Counted from the stretch's first letter, positions 1 through 12,300 are shown. The stretch: 64,000 nucleotides of DNA from Undaria pinnatifida (GCA_012845835.1 JABAKD010000022.1:4236444-4300443); one strand, 5' to 3'. Notes: generated by a model from the letters alone, not told the origin. Program-made: numbers and translations.

Positions 1-252
1 AGTACGTCAATTCCGTGCACGGCGCCCTTCGATGACGTTTACATAGCGCATCCCCGAGTAACCGTCGCACATTCTCGGCCGAAATCCAGCCCAGTACAAC
101 AACCAATTTCAAATATTCTCCTCAACGCGAAGAAATGTCCACACTGCAGCGCCAATATCATTGCCCCTCGCTTTGCCCTAGATGTTCTACTTCTAAGGTT
201 GGATTGGGGTGTGACTTCATGCATGGCTCTCGGAGATGTTACAAGTTTTTTT

Positions 253-2722
253 TCACCGAAGAAACGTCCACACACCCACACCAAGAATTGTCGCCGTCGC
301 GTATCCGACCGTGCCCCAGACCGCCGCGGGCACAACCAACTCATCCCTCCGTATCAGCCCCGCGAACGTTGCCGACGTGCTTGGTCCCCCAATGTTGGCG
401 TTACTCGCGACAATAATATCATCAATGCCAAGTCTCGCCCAGCAAAACCGGTTCAACACAGCCGCGCCAGCCAACATAACAAAAACATGCACCCCGAGAG
501 CTAGAGCCGCGAAGGCGAAAATCGCGGGAGCAACACCAACAACTTCTGCCCACCTCCCCGCCGCGCCGACTGACGCGAAAAACGAGTTTAGTAAGACAGT
601 CGCCACCGGAGCGCCGGCGCGTGAAAGGTTGGCCTGACTTTTCGGGGCGAAGCGTGTCAACACTCGCGTGACGCAAACAGTTAGCAAGGTGATAGCCATC
701 GTCGAAACTCCGGGCAGGGGGGACAAACTCGCTACCGCGTTTCCCAAGAAACAGATCGCGGTGCCGAGCGCAAGGGCAGCAGGTATGGTCTTCCAATCCG
801 ATCGAGGACACGTCTCCCGCTTTTCTTGTGCAGCAGCAGCAGCGCCAACTGGAGATTGGCATGGCCCATCCCTCTCTTCGAGCGGTGTCGCCATCTCGCG
901 TCTCCCGTCTGCCCGTTTTTGTTTTGGCGCTGCTTCTGCCGCCCCGGGGAAAACCCGCCTAAGAAACGGCGCTTTGTGGGCCGCCATCAAGCCCGAAAAA
1001 TACAGCGCCATCAGGAAAATGTCCGACGCCGCAAGCGCGCCCAGCAGTGACGCCCCCCCCGCGCTCTTCGCCCCGATCAGCCCAACGATGGACGCCACAG
1101 CGAACAAATTTACGCTTCCCCCCACATACGTCGCTACAACCGTCCCAGCCATCTGCGCAGCTGTGCTTCGGGGCAGGGCAAAAGCCCACCCCTCCGCCCC
1201 GTTCATGGTCGCTAGCTTGAACGAAGCCGCCACACCGGCCAAGGATCCCACAGCTCCGACCAGGAAGCACAGTCCCACCCTCCCCATTGGCCCGAACGAT
1301 ACTCGCGGAGACGACTGGCCACCAGCGGCGGTCATTTTTCCGGACGCATCTAACTCGGAATAGTGGTTGTTTTTGTTCTCAGCCGGGCCCGGGTTGCAGA
1401 GGATAATGATCGACAGCGATAAGGGTAGCAAGAAGGACCAGCAGAGGTCGTACACTGCGTGGGTGGAAGGGACCAGGCCGAAGTTGCTGCCGTTGAGGGG
1501 GGGGCAAGCGGAAGGAGAGGTTCGGCCCGGTGGGTGGTTAGGTGCAGTATATGTTGAGGATTGGGTCACGTATGCATTCACTGGCGTGAGAGTTGGGTAC
1601 AGCACCTGAAGCACGTAGTGCCCTCCCTCGTAGAAAAACACGATGCTTTGCGTCACACCCAAGTTTTTTTTTCTGGAATACGCCCTTAGCAACGTCCCGC
1701 GCCGTAAGGTCAAACCAATCTGCTACTTCTGACGCTTTTCCTCAAATATTATAATTGTGTTGGTAAAGAACTTCCCACGACGGATTGCTGACGCTCACAT
1801 TCAATCAACGCACTCTCAAACATCGCGTAGGCCGTATACCGTAAGTAAGGCGCTGTGGTTTCGCTCAGGGGTGCGATTGTTTTTCGGGCGATCGCTTTTT
1901 CTCGACATGGAAGAGGGTGCCAAAAGCTGAACAATGTATAATCGGAAATCTTTCTACCCGATCTTTCCAAAAGCACCCTGTTCGGCGTTGGCAACCTTCC
2001 GGTTGTGGAAAAACCCAGCGCTGAAAAAAAAAGGATCGCGCCCTTGTGCGACACGAGCGAGTTTTAAGGCAGTTAGACTGCCGTCCAAATGACGACCAGA
2101 CGATAGACGCCAGCACCAAACTCCAAATCCCAGGGCTGCAAGTGGGCTAACTACAATTCGCCGACTACTAGTTAACGGGCTAGGTAGTCGACTAATTTGG
2201 TGGAGTGCTACGCCTTTGCATCCGACTGGCGCGCTTGTGGCTCGACTTGTGGTGTTTTATTAACAGAGACTGAGTCAGTTTATTTTTGCGTTTACTCCTC
2301 CACTCGACTAATAGCTAGCTGCGAAGTCCAAGCTAACTCACAGCTCAACAGCAAACTCACCTGAGAAGGCAAAACGTTGCGAACGACAGCAGCGGCGATC
2401 CCACGATAGCTCCCAGCTTGGTCCGCCGCTCTAGCTCTCGGGTCAAGCAACCAGTCGCCACAACGAGGGCACCCAGTGGTGCCGACGCAAGGACTCCTGC
2501 TGCCTCCACTCCTGCTCCTCCTCGTACCAGCAACCCACGGTTTTCCACCACCGCTATGACTTCTGCTGCCCCCGCTTCTGCTCTTCTTGGTACCAACCTG
2601 TGGTTTTTCACCGTCGGTAAGGCATTCTTCTTCGCCGGTACAGACGACGCGTTGATTCTAGCGCTCGCCGACAGTTGGCGCTGTTGCTTGCCAGAGGCGT
2701 GCGGAAAAATTGGACTGGTCAT
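253..2722 (-). CDS. DUF819 (YjcL-like) multi-pass membrane protein
   Basis: Two exons are joined: 2361-2722 (5' limit uncertain) and 253-1486, with intron 1487-2360. The donor reads CTCAG|gtgagt and the acceptor ggcag|CAACTT; both exons are in phase 2, so the junction reads L-L-S-N-F-G-L-V-P. That is the conserved end of helix 1 and start of helix 2 in DUF819 proteins. Further family hallmarks are VYDLCWSFLLPLSL, TYVGGSVNLFAVA and, near the C-terminus, ASNANIGGPSTSATFAGLI followed by a final hydrophobic helix. The model is about 531 residues. A hydrophilic loop of some 60 residues separates the two membrane halves. The family occurs in bacteria, plants and algae, is distantly related to bile-acid/CPA-type transporters, and has no settled substrate. 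The in-frame ATG at 2722 is only a candidate: no clear signal or transit peptide follows it, so an upstream 5' exon may be missing. Family assignment is secure; function is not. Confidence 0.82.
1487..2360 (-). other. intron of the DUF819 gene
   Basis: This is an 874-nt GT-AG intron, phase 2, supported by restored DUF819 homology on both sides. It holds no recognised element. Short tracts around 2150-2210 contain 'gactagtcggc'-like words that recur at 48.5 and 52.9 kb. Confidence 0.75.
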
Positions 2723-4472
2723 CCATGTTGGCGCCCTCCTCTTAGCATTATTGGGACCCACGGCAGCATCGGAATACCTGCGAGCTACGCCGGTTGCGTG
2801 TTCCCCGTCGCTGCTGCGACATCCCCCTCCTCGGGCTAGCCTGAAGCTGTCACATGCCGCGAAGGTCGCAACTCGAAAGTGGTCGTGACGTGGTGAAACG
2901 GTCGGGATCATCCCTCCCCGGCAGGAGGGCGAACCTTTTTTTGGATCAGAAGACATGTACAGGCGGATAGAAGGGATGCCATGTTTAATAGTTACCGTTG
3001 CGGGTGCCGAGTGAAGATACAAACGAAAGCTATATGACGACATCCAAACGTAGTCATCATTGGTCGTTTTCGACACGCGGAGAAGGGCGGACGTGCACCA
3101 TGGCGTATCGGTCTGGGGTGGATGCGACTTAGGGCGTGTCTTAACGGAATTCGACCTCGTCGGAACGTTTGGAATGGAGTGAGGCTGTTCATTCGTCTGT
3201 TCCATCCTAACCTGTAGTGTCCGACGTGAAACTGGCGAATTCTGGGCAACCGACCCCAACATATAATAGAAGAACTGACGTTTGCGGCGGGACCGTGCAG
3301 CTCGACTCTAGGACAGGGGTACCGTCACGTGGGCAGCGAGTGCCCCTGACACAGAAGACGGTGCTAGCCATCCAAGCGGCACCGTCGGGACAGATCTAAA
3401 TGTTGTGATATTGCCCTCGTGGCTCGACGAAGGCTACTGAAACTTCTCGTACGAACATCTCGGTGCCACACTTTCGCCAGAAAATACATCGCCTGAGCCT
3501 CGTTCGCAACCTGATATTTTGCCTCGCGAGCCTCCTGCTCGGGCCGTGGCTGTATCGTGTAGCTCCTGCCGCGGGCGAGCTCTACGGCGTCAACGTATGC
3601 TCCGCCACGTAAGTCCTATGTCATCACATGTGCACCCATACCCTCGTGGGGCTCCAGCGCATGATTCAACACTGCCCCGCACCAATCAATTGCCGCAAAT
3701 AAATCTCGTTCCAAGTGGGCCGTTAGGTGTTGCTGCACAAGATTAACTGCTCTATGGGGCATATTCTTCCTCTTCCAAAATTGACGGCCAGGGTGGCCAC
3801 GCCAGGAATCTAATCGATTTCATAACCAATCAACAGCAAGTCCATTTTTTTTCGTTCCAGGTTCCAAGCGTTTCAATGTTCCAATTCCACTACATCGCCT
3901 GCGGAACAACACGTGTAGCACCTCGCATTCCGCAGGGAATCATTACGGGGTCATCATTACGCAAAACGTGTAGACTACCAGCTATACAGCAAAACTTGCA
4001 AGAGTACCACGACTGGCGTTATTATGTATGTAGTCTAGTCTATACCATTAGACGCCAGTTATAGCGGCAGCATGATACCCTTTTTGACGTAAATACGCAA
4101 GAGCACAGCAGAGTGCCGAGATTGGGCAGCGATCGCTTATGTCAGGATAAATAATGTGGACTCACTCTAACTGGCCTCCTTAGGTGTCGTGCTGATCTCG
4201 TCCCGTTTTTGTACACGTAGTCCCAGCAGCACAGCAGCACAGCCAAGCACTGCAGCCAAGGAATACTGTCAATGTTCTGATGTTCTGTGCGGTTTGGTTC
4301 TGTATCTGCCTGCCTCACGTGGGGGTCCGGAGAACGGTAAATGCGGTGCAAAAACAAGAATGCATCTCCCCGCATAAACACAACGCCTACTCAAGCGCAA
4401 TAAAAACCGAAATTCGTTTTTGGTGCCAGCCCACAACCGAGTAGCACAGCCAGCAGTCGCTTGTCTCCCACA
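2723..4472. other. intergenic stretch between divergent genes
   Basis: The DUF819 gene (minus) and the fibrillin gene (plus) diverge here, so the 1.7 kb should contain both promoters. I see no TATA-like element in a convincing position and no further coding exon. The open frames present are low in coding character. Confidence 0.4.
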
Positions 4473-7400
4473 ATGCCGCCAATTGCCAGGCAAACCCCTA
4501 CTCCCCTGGTGCTTGTTCTAGCACTGCTTGTCCCGGCGTGCTGGGCGTTCATCGGGCAACTTCCGGGGACATGTTTGCAAGCTGTTCAATCTTCTGGTCG
4601 TGCGCAAGAACGTACAGAACGCATAGCACCTCTCATGAACAATGCTAGTGCCGAGCCAGCCGTAGAGCAGGAGGTGAGCGTCTCCGAGGATACATCGACA
4701 CAGCGCAATGTATGAAGGGGCTGTTGTAAAGCGTCTCGAGGTGTCTAAGTAGACAGAACTGCAGAGTTGAACACTTGGACGTTCGCGTTTGGACAAGCAT
4801 ACGTTCACTTCGTACCAGTTGTACGATACAAAATGCGGCGGAACTTGAAGCTAGATTCAAGGAGGTGACATGATGACATGACATGACATTCTTGACGGAG
4901 ATTTAACGACCGTTTGTTCCTTACATTTAAGACCATGGTGGTAGTGGGCGCTCGTACATGTCAAACATGACCGCGATCTCGTATCTTTGAGCTCGCGTCG
5001 CGTGTCACTGGAGTGGATTCGTAGTGCAGTGTACCCAGCTGTCCAATGGGTGCGAGCACTCGTTGCGATCATACTATACGGGTTAGAGGCGTACGGGTCG
5101 ATACATAAAGGCCTGCTTTCATGCATTTACGGTTTTCGCAAAGTTGATGATATAGTCGTGCATGCTGTGACAACGTCACAGCGTCACAACAGCAGCATAT
5201 GCGCCAATTCTACTCGTCGATGAATGCAGATACTGCTCTACGATGACATGACATGATCCAGCATGCACATAAAGACATCGTAGTGCCCCTTACATATATA
5301 CACCAAGAGTTGGGTGAGAAGCATCTGCAGCCCTGTGCCAGGTAGGCTGTACATAGGTCACGCATATCGATCAGACCGGGGCGGCAATCGCGCGCATCCA
5401 CCGCCTTGGAGACCAATGCCGAATCCCACGTGTCTGTTTAATCTCCACACCAACATCATTTATCTATTAATCTGCTCTTTAGGGGCCATGTATAGCGACA
5501 AACAAACCGACGATTGCAATCTTGTCCAGCGCCTAAGACGAGCGTGAAGCACTACCACCACACTACAGTATCACCAAGCTGCATGCGTTTCGCACAGGGT
5601 CCTCAAATCGCAGTCCGGACGCACCCCCCACCCCAGCGACCCGAGCTTCTTGCTTAGTGTGGGCGATGCTGCAATCGTAAGTTTTCTCATATTATTTTCC
5701 CTCTGAAGCCCCAAAGGGACTCAACACCATTGCTGTTGCTAATGCCATTCCTGCATTGCTGCCGCCCCCTCGAGGAGCAGGTGCGAGCTCTGAAGCAGGC
5801 GATCCTTGACCAGGCAGCAGGAACGTCTAACGGCTTGAAGGCTACCGACCAGCAGCGCAAGGCTATCTCCGAGGCGGTTAACGGCCTGACGGCTCGAAAC
5901 CCGACCGAAGATGTTGCAACCTCCGAGTTAGCCACAGGTGCGGAAGAGCGTGGAACAAGGGTGGGAGGGGAGGAAGAGAACGGTGGGGAGGAATAGAGAA
6001 GAGAAGGAGATGGAAGGGAGAAGATGGATGCGGGGAAAGAGAGAAGAGAGATGCGGGGGGGGGGGGGGGCAGAAGAGGGGGGGAGAGACAAGCATCACAC
6101 GCTGCGTGAATGTTCTCAACCACTTCGCTTGTTTAGAGAAGAGAGACTGCTTATTCATAGAGCTATCACGCAGTAAACAGTACTGTATGCGCTCGACCAA
6201 CGTTAACCCCGCTGTTGTTCCTCCTCTCTATGGTATGGCAACCTCTGCAGGAATGTGGAATCTTCTGTACACTACCACCCCAGGAGCTTCTGGGGGTAAG
6301 CTTGGGCCGTTCATCGGAGACGTTCAGCAAGAAGTCGATATCGCCGAAGGTCTGTACGTGAACTACGTCAGGCTTGGGCCTCTAACGGGCAAGCTGGACG
6401 CAACCTGGGACGTGATCAACAAGCAGCAGTGGAAGGTAACGGGTGGTAACCATGGTCGACGATTCAACCATGGTTGGCGATTCAACCATTTTTGATGCTA
6501 CGGTAGAGGGGGTGCCTCGTTTTCTCTGGTTCCTGACAAAAGGGACATATTTACCTCACACAGAAATCGACTTCTGAGAACAAATATTTCTCGCATCGCA
6601 ATGTCGTCCCCATGCGAAAACGCCTTTTAATTGCCTCACGCTGGGTTGGAATTGGTTATTCGCGGCCTGTCCGGACCACTTTTCGGAGCGCCTGTGCGTT
6701 GGCCGCGATTTCACCGTTCCCATTTCAACGCGAAAACACTTGTCTGTTGCGTAGACGTGACATGAATGCTGGCAATGCTGTTCTCGACTAGTTATTGGGG
6801 GGAGGCCTATCCCGTTTACAGCAAGAATTGCATCCGCGTGCTGAGGCCAAAAGTACTTGAAAATGGAGTTGGATTGTGTTTGCAGTAGTGAAAAGGTGAA
6901 CGCCTACAACGGCGTGTTTGTTTGGGTACGTCGAAGTAGATGCTCTGGGAGTATCCGGATGCCTACCCGAGTAAGACCAAAACGATCAGGTTAGGTACCC
7001 GGGTACCCCAGAGTATACTAGTGTTAGTATGCCCTTGAAACGCTTCTGGTCATCATGCGTGTGCAAGGAATGTTCTTGCAACACGTTTTCTGCACACCCG
7101 TGAAATTTCTGTGGTCATGCGTGTGCAAGGAATATTCTTGCAACACCAATCGTACTGGACATACCGTTTACAGTATTCAGGTCATGCGTGTGCAAGGGAT
7201 ATTCTTGCAACACCTGTCAAACATGTCGTTGATATGCTTCTGGTCAGGGGTGTGCTAGGAATATTATCGCAACACCCTCTAGGCTACCCTTGAATTCCTT
7301 CTGGTCATCATGTGCGTGCAAGGAATATTCTTGCAATACCTACAAAGGTATACCGTTGAATTTTTCTGGCCATCACGCGCATGCAAGGAAAACCTTGTAG

Positions 7401-8186
7401 CACCTACTAATAATAAACATACCCTTGGATACCTTCTGGTCATGCGTGTACAAGGAATGTTCTTGTTGTGCAAGCAATATTCTTGCAACATCTACTATCA
7501 ACAAACATGCCCTTTCAAGTATTGTGATCATGCATGTGCAAGGAATATTCTTGGTACAGTTACTAAGCATATTCTTGAATTTTTTCAGATAATGATGAAT
7601 ATATTGCAACACTCACTATTATGAAAGATATCCTTGAAATTTCTTGTCGTGCGTGCGCATGAAATATCCTTGCGATACCTACTATTAGTAAACTTGCCGT
7701 TGAAATGCTTCTAGTCATACGATAAGCAAGGAATATTCTTGCAACGCCTACTAGGTGTACCGTTGGGATTCTTCTGGTAATCATGCGCGTGCAAGGAATA
7801 ATGTTGCAACACCTACTAAGCACCCTTGAAATTCTTGCGGTAATGATGCATGTGCAAGGGAAGAAAATTATTGCAACCCCCTCGCATGACACTATAATTA
7901 CCCTTGAAACTGTTCTGGTCATCATTCGTGTTCGAGGAAGTTCTTGCAACATTATTCCTCGCGCTCAAAGGCACCCAATGCCCGTCGGACTGTGATTTCT
8001 CGTGAACAAATTCAGGTGGTTTTCAAGACAATTGCGTTTTTGCTCTGGGGACGGGAGGTGGTGAAGAAAGACTTAGGCCAGGAGGGGCTGTGGACCCTCT
8101 CATACCTCGACGATGACATGCGCATATTAGCTGCGCGCTCGTTGGAAAGGGACACAGGAAACCTTTACATTCTCACCAGGGCGTGA
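4473..8186 (+). CDS. plastid lipid-associated protein / fibrillin (PAP family), complete
   Basis: Four exons: 4473-4673, 5775-5937, 6251-6435 and 8016-8186; 720 nt, 239 residues. All junctions are GT-AG and frame-consistent. Exon 1 begins CACAATGCC. It encodes a signal peptide ending PACWA|F, with Phe at +1, then a Ser/Arg/Thr-containing transit-like stretch, which is the bipartite plastid address of stramenopiles. Exon 2 gives the helix LEEQVRALKQAILDQAAG and NPTEDVATSELATG. Exon 3 gives MWNLLYTTTPGASGGKLGPF and VNYVRLGPLTGKLDATWDVI. Exon 4 gives the terminal strands, including LWTLSYLDDDMRI and NLYILTRA before TGA. This is the full PAP/fibrillin lipocalin-like domain. Such proteins bind plastoglobule or thylakoid lipids; the exact ligand cannot be read from sequence. 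The exon 2 acceptor is a run of AGs (gaggagcag), so 5775 or 5781 could be used, both in frame. Confidence 0.87.
7035..7960. repeat. intronic minisatellite, ~60-70 bp unit, about 14 copies
   Basis: Within intron 3 of the fibrillin gene a unit is repeated with moderate divergence. Its core is 'catgcgtgtgcaaggaatat' followed by 'tcttgcaacacc', and the rest of the unit is like 'cttgaaattcttctggt'. Copies start near 7050, 7113, 7181, 7242, 7302, 7367, 7438, 7527, 7645, 7713, 7776, 7839 and 7916, with a degenerate one near 7590. The core tgcaaggaatattcttgca is a near-perfect palindrome, so each unit could form a small hairpin. Confidence 0.85.
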
Positions 8187-8189
8187 TTT

Positions 8190-8450
8190 GGGAGCATGCC
8201 AATAGAGGTGACATTTTTCGTGTAAAATAGTTTCTGAATGACGGAGCTCCTTAGCCCAAAATCATCGGAAATACGCCATTTTTTTGCATGATTTCTCGTC
8301 GTGTATCTAGACCATGGAATTTTTCGTCCGCCGATATAAAGCAGATTTATTTTTCTCCAGATTAGTTTTTGGGTTAAGAAGGACATGTCTTAACCTCCCA
8401 AATGGAGGAACCTCAGAAAATATGTGGTGCACCTCTGTCGTAGTACGCGT
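8190..8450. mobile_element. TIR element, family ACGCGTGCTACGATAG, decayed copy
   Basis: The body (tttctgaatgacggagctcc...cccaaaatcatcggaaatac) and right end (gtggtgcacctctgtcgtag then tacgcgtc) match the well-preserved element at 10694-11041. The left terminus is degenerate. No coding capacity is seen. It starts just after the fibrillin stop codon. Confidence 0.6.
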
Positions 8451-8794
8451 CAATGAGAAAGCCCACCCGATTGTCTGGAAGCTATACAATGATTTACTGT
8501 GATGGACGGGACACGTATGCTGTAGCAAGGCTGACAGTTGAAGGAAAGTAAGAAACCCGATGCGGTTATCTTGATGCTAGTGATGACAAGACACCAACTG
8601 TAGTGATGACATGAGCGCTAAGAATTTCAAGCTACTTTGAGGAAAAAAATATACCCGGTACGCGATGTCACCTGGATTGTAGACGTACGCTCGTTGGAAA
8701 GGGTAACGGGAAACCTTCAACGTTCTCACCAGGTGGGCTTGATCTACTGTGGTATAAGGAACGCCTAGTAATAACGTGAGTACAGTCATTGTTC

Positions 8795-8970
8795 CACTTT
8801 AGCCCGGTACCCTTTAGTGCGGGCACCCGGTGTAGTGCGGTGATAATCGTTTGTCATGGCCTGGTTCTACCGCGTCCCGCGCTATCCCGGGGTATTTCGA
8901 GGTGCCCTCCAGTGCGGGGGCCCAGTTTAGTGCGGTGAATATCGCTTGTCACGGCCTTGTCCTACAGAGT
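8795..8970. repeat. tandem pair of 'tagtgcgggcacccgg' units
   Basis: Two units of about 95 bp (8800-8890 and 8895-8970) share 'agtgcgg..cccggt.tagtgc' and a following 'cgtttgtcatggcct'-like stretch. The same words occur inside the TIR element at 21838-22016 and near 22620-22700, so this is probably debris of that family. Confidence 0.5.
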
Positions 8971-10690
8971 ACGGTGTGATGCTATCCTGGGATAAACCTG
9001 GGTCCCACTTTTGGTACGGGTGCTGCCATCTGGCAAATCATCGCGCTAGCGAGGGGCCATGGCTGTACTTGAGAATTGCAGGCTGACGCTTGAAGGGACA
9101 CAAGAACCCCGGCGCAGTTAGTTATCTTGAAGTTTGTGCAGATCACACCCGTTCTCATGTAAGAAATCGAGGCTGGGTCATATTTCCTGTTTTTCACTGC
9201 TGCTCTGTCCAGAAAATTAGGGACCAGTTGAGTAGAACTGCACAAGCGTTTTTGGGGACAGGGTACTTGGGATTGGTGCGGGGATAACTGTTGCATTTGT
9301 AAAAGTTAATCATCAAACGGTGCTTAATTTTATTTTCATGCAGGGAGATTTTGATAGTTTTTTTTCTGTACATGGTAGAATGTTGACTTTTGTTTTTGGA
9401 GTGTAAGCTCCATGGCATTTGGCAACAGGGAGAGGGAGGACGTGACCCCATCAGAACTACACCCGTGGTTTTTGGGTCAAATTACTTGGAATTAGCTTGG
9501 GATCTTTTTTGCAGAAGTACAAGGGCTGACTTGAATGCCCAAAGCTGGTATTGATTTTCTTTTTTTTCTTTTGTTGAACGTTGTATTTCCGTCGGTAGGT
9601 GTAATACTGCATCCTGAGTCCTGATAGGTGCAGCGGTTAGACACGCTGTTGTGTGTTGCGGTTGAAAAAGCGGCTTGTATACAACTCCGTGCTTGGAATC
9701 GGAACAGCTTTGTACCGATGTTTCCATACCAGGTAGAGAAGTTATGCTGCCTTTTGAAGAAGGGAGGGTAAGCCTTTTACCAACGTTATAATAAATAAGT
9801 ATGTCGCGTTTTTACGAGGGGAGATAATTGTTGCCGACGATTTAGGAGAACACGTAGTTATATGCAGGGGCCTCTATGCATAAGTTTGATCGTTCATTGT
9901 GCGCGTTTACTCAAGTCTCAGGAGGCGTAAAGCGTCAGCTTTTACGGGGGGGGTTGTGTGATGGAAATGTATAGTTCAGGTGTGTCAAGGAACAACCATT
10001 AAACCATCATCCCAACATCTGTCATTTTTAGTGGACTAGTGGTGTGACGGGATGTCTACCGCGGCCTCAGCACCTTTTTTTTTGTTGAACACATCCGCCA
10101 CACAGAGAACGAGGATACTTCAGCATTTTGTAGACTGTGCGCGGAGCGATATAGATCGCGCATTGTTTCCTAAGGATTTTATGTTGTCGATGTAGTAAGC
10201 TCGTTGCATGCTCGCATCGATACTCGAGCCGATTACCGGTAATGTTTCGAGGCCGCAGATGCGAAACAAAACCGGGAGAGTGTTACTGCTGAATTTGTAA
10301 TTCGGGAATTCAACAGCCGAGAGCGGGAAAACCGAAGGGCAAACCCTTAGGAATGCAGAGCGGCACATTGCACGGGAAATATATGTTGCTTGCCAGGTAT
10401 CACGCAACATGATACGAAATTGAAACTCATGACGAGGGCGTGCGCGGAACGAGAAGAGGCGCAAGCCACCCACCACTGAGGTCTCGGCGCTACGGTCAGA
10501 TCTGGTCTATACTGGATACACTTTTTATGTCACCCTACATTCACACGAACGGAAAGCAGAACGTAGAAAACCTTTTGAACTATGCAGCAAGCAGCCGGCG
10601 GAGAGCCCCGAATCGTGAACACACGGACACCATGCAGTGACACAGCGAGTCAACGATTCACTACCGAGAGTATTCTACACGATATATCTA
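8971..10690. other. gene-free stretch
   Basis: No exon with recognisable homology or paired splice sites was found. Base composition is close to intron DNA. A TACCAGGTA palindrome lies at 9727. Confidence 0.4.
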
Positions 10691-10693
10691 CCG

Positions 10694-11041
10694 ACGCGTG
10701 CTACGATAGATGAAGCACTTTTCGTGTGAAATATTTTCTGAATGACGGGGATCCTTAACCCCTTTAGAGCCCCCGAACCCCTCCCTATACTAAACCCAAG
10801 TAATTTTGTCCCCAAAAACGGGTTTCCAGTTGGAAAGGGGTTAATCCCCAAAATCGTCGGAAATACGACATTTTTTTTTGGCGTGATTATCGTCGTGTAT
10901 CTATGCCACATGGGATTTTTCATCCCCGGTAGCAGTTTTAATTTTCTCCAGAAATCAGTTTTTTCGGGAGAGGTCTTAAGCTCCCAAAATTGAGGGGTAG
11001 TATTAAGAAAAAAAGTGGTGCACTTCTATCGTAGCACGCGT
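10694..11041. mobile_element. non-autonomous TIR transposon (348 bp) with 6-bp target duplication
   Basis: The ends are inverted: ACGCGTGCTACGATAG at the left and CTATCGTAGCACGCGT at the right. CTACCG flanks both sides (10688-10693 and 11042-11047), which looks like a 6-bp target-site duplication. There is no coding capacity. It contains a second, nested MITE at 10755-10844. Relatives lie at 8190-8450, 26679-27170, 28400-28667 and in 39.8-42.0 kb. Confidence 0.78.
10755..10844. mobile_element. TTAA-flanked MITE, nested inside the 348-bp element
   Basis: TTAA followed by CCCCTTTA at the left mirrors TAAAGGGG/GAAAGGGG followed by TTAA at the right, about 90 bp in all. Sister copies of the host element (8240, 26740) lack this block and read ccttaa/ccttag directly into the next host sequence, so the insertion is precise at TTAA. 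A TTAA target duplication with CCC-starting ends is typical of piggyBac-type transposition; the superfamily assignment is inference. Confidence 0.8.
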
Positions 11042-11047
11042 CTACCG

Positions 11048-11900
11048 ACGGCCGCGGGTTCGAGGAAACCGCGAGCAAGAACGTGGGGAAAGATCAAGGG
11101 TACGATATTATACTGTAGTAGTATGCTAGGGGGGATGTTATGATGTTTTTATTGCCTGTATAATGTACACTATGGAATATAGGCCACTCACGCCAATGGC
11201 TCTGTACCTCGCCCATAGGCAGACGTCACGCGTTTTGTGGTAGGTAGGGGATACAGGAAACAAAAATTCCGAATGACGGGGCTTCTTTTAACCCAACATC
11301 GGCTGAATTTCATTTTTTTTTCGCGACATGGTTATTTCTATAGAATCGCTTGCAGCCCCAGCCTCGATCTAAATCCCCACCCTTTTTTTCCCTCTGGCAC
11401 AAGCGCGTTTTTATCGATTGGGAAACTTTGCTCGCATCGTTCAGCGTGGCTTCAGAACGATTTTCCCCAACGGTGACAGCTAGGCCCTAGCCTTCAAGGC
11501 GCGCCTTAAAATTTGCCTCGACGCCCTTTTCTCAAAACCGATACCTTAAAGACTGTTTGGAGCCTTAAGAATTGCCTTAAAAGCTGTTTATTGTGTCCAA
11601 ATACAACACCGTTAGACCGGAAACCCCATAATAGGGGATGAGATAGATATTCGAGGAATTTGTGAAGAAATTTCCCTATTTGGTGAAGGTATTTCTCTCC
11701 CTGTGGGCTAAAAGCGCATTCATATACATCTACAGCGCCTTTGTCCACTACTATTGGGAATTCCCACCTAAAGGCGCTTGAACCACGCCGTGAGACCCCG
11801 CCGAGGGGGCACCGCCCGCCTTAAGGGTATCGGCACTGCTGCAGTGGGCATAGCAAATCCTCAATATATTACTCGTACCGGCAGTATTCTGAATGGTGCC
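11048..11900. other. gene-free stretch
   Basis: Nothing coding is recognised. Around 11500-11600 a few 'gccttaa' words recur at short distance. Confidence 0.35.
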
Positions 11901-11904
11901 GAGT

Positions 11905-12300
11905 GTGTCAGGCGGAAATACTGACGCTATAGAGGGACTACTACTGTAACCCAGTGTGGGCGCTGCCCCGGCGCTGGCTGGGTGGTGTCATCTGCTTGTT
12001 GCTTTGTTTTAGCTTTTTCTTTCTTTTTGTTGGTTCGTTTCGTTTGGGTACGGGGGCGATGATGCCGGTATGGGCACCAATGTTTCTTAGAAACAGTGCG
12101 AAGGTGATGAATACTACTGGTAGTGCTGGACGTAGATGGGTGGAAAAATGTCTGTTTAAATGTGAAAAACGCACGCACACCGGGAGCCCCGCAGGGCCCA
12201 CACGATACGGCATACAACCAAAACTGGCCTGTTCCGTGGGGGTCTTTAACCGCTCGTGTCACCCGGAAATACCGGCACTACAGAGGGACTAGTACTGTCT
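11905..12300. repeat. repeat unit bounded by ~35-bp direct repeats
   Basis: The ends 'ggaaatactgacgctataga' and 'ggaaataccggcactacaga' (each followed by gggact) are in the same orientation. The interior shares 'ctgggtggtgtcatctgctt' and 'cgtagatgggtggaaa..tg' with the foldback element at 61.2-62.2 kb, in rearranged order. A third end-like copy lies near 22735. It is probably debris of a non-autonomous element. Confidence 0.5.

Noticed and set aside
3519-3746. Arg/Pro-rich frame that could be a copia linker
   Set aside because: No integrase or RT motifs on either side within 1 kb; the composition alone is not evidence.
7035-7960. Regularly spaced palindromic repeats resembling a CRISPR array
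   Set aside because: Units are diverged, the 'spacers' are themselves similar, and the array lies in a eukaryotic intron with no cas genes.
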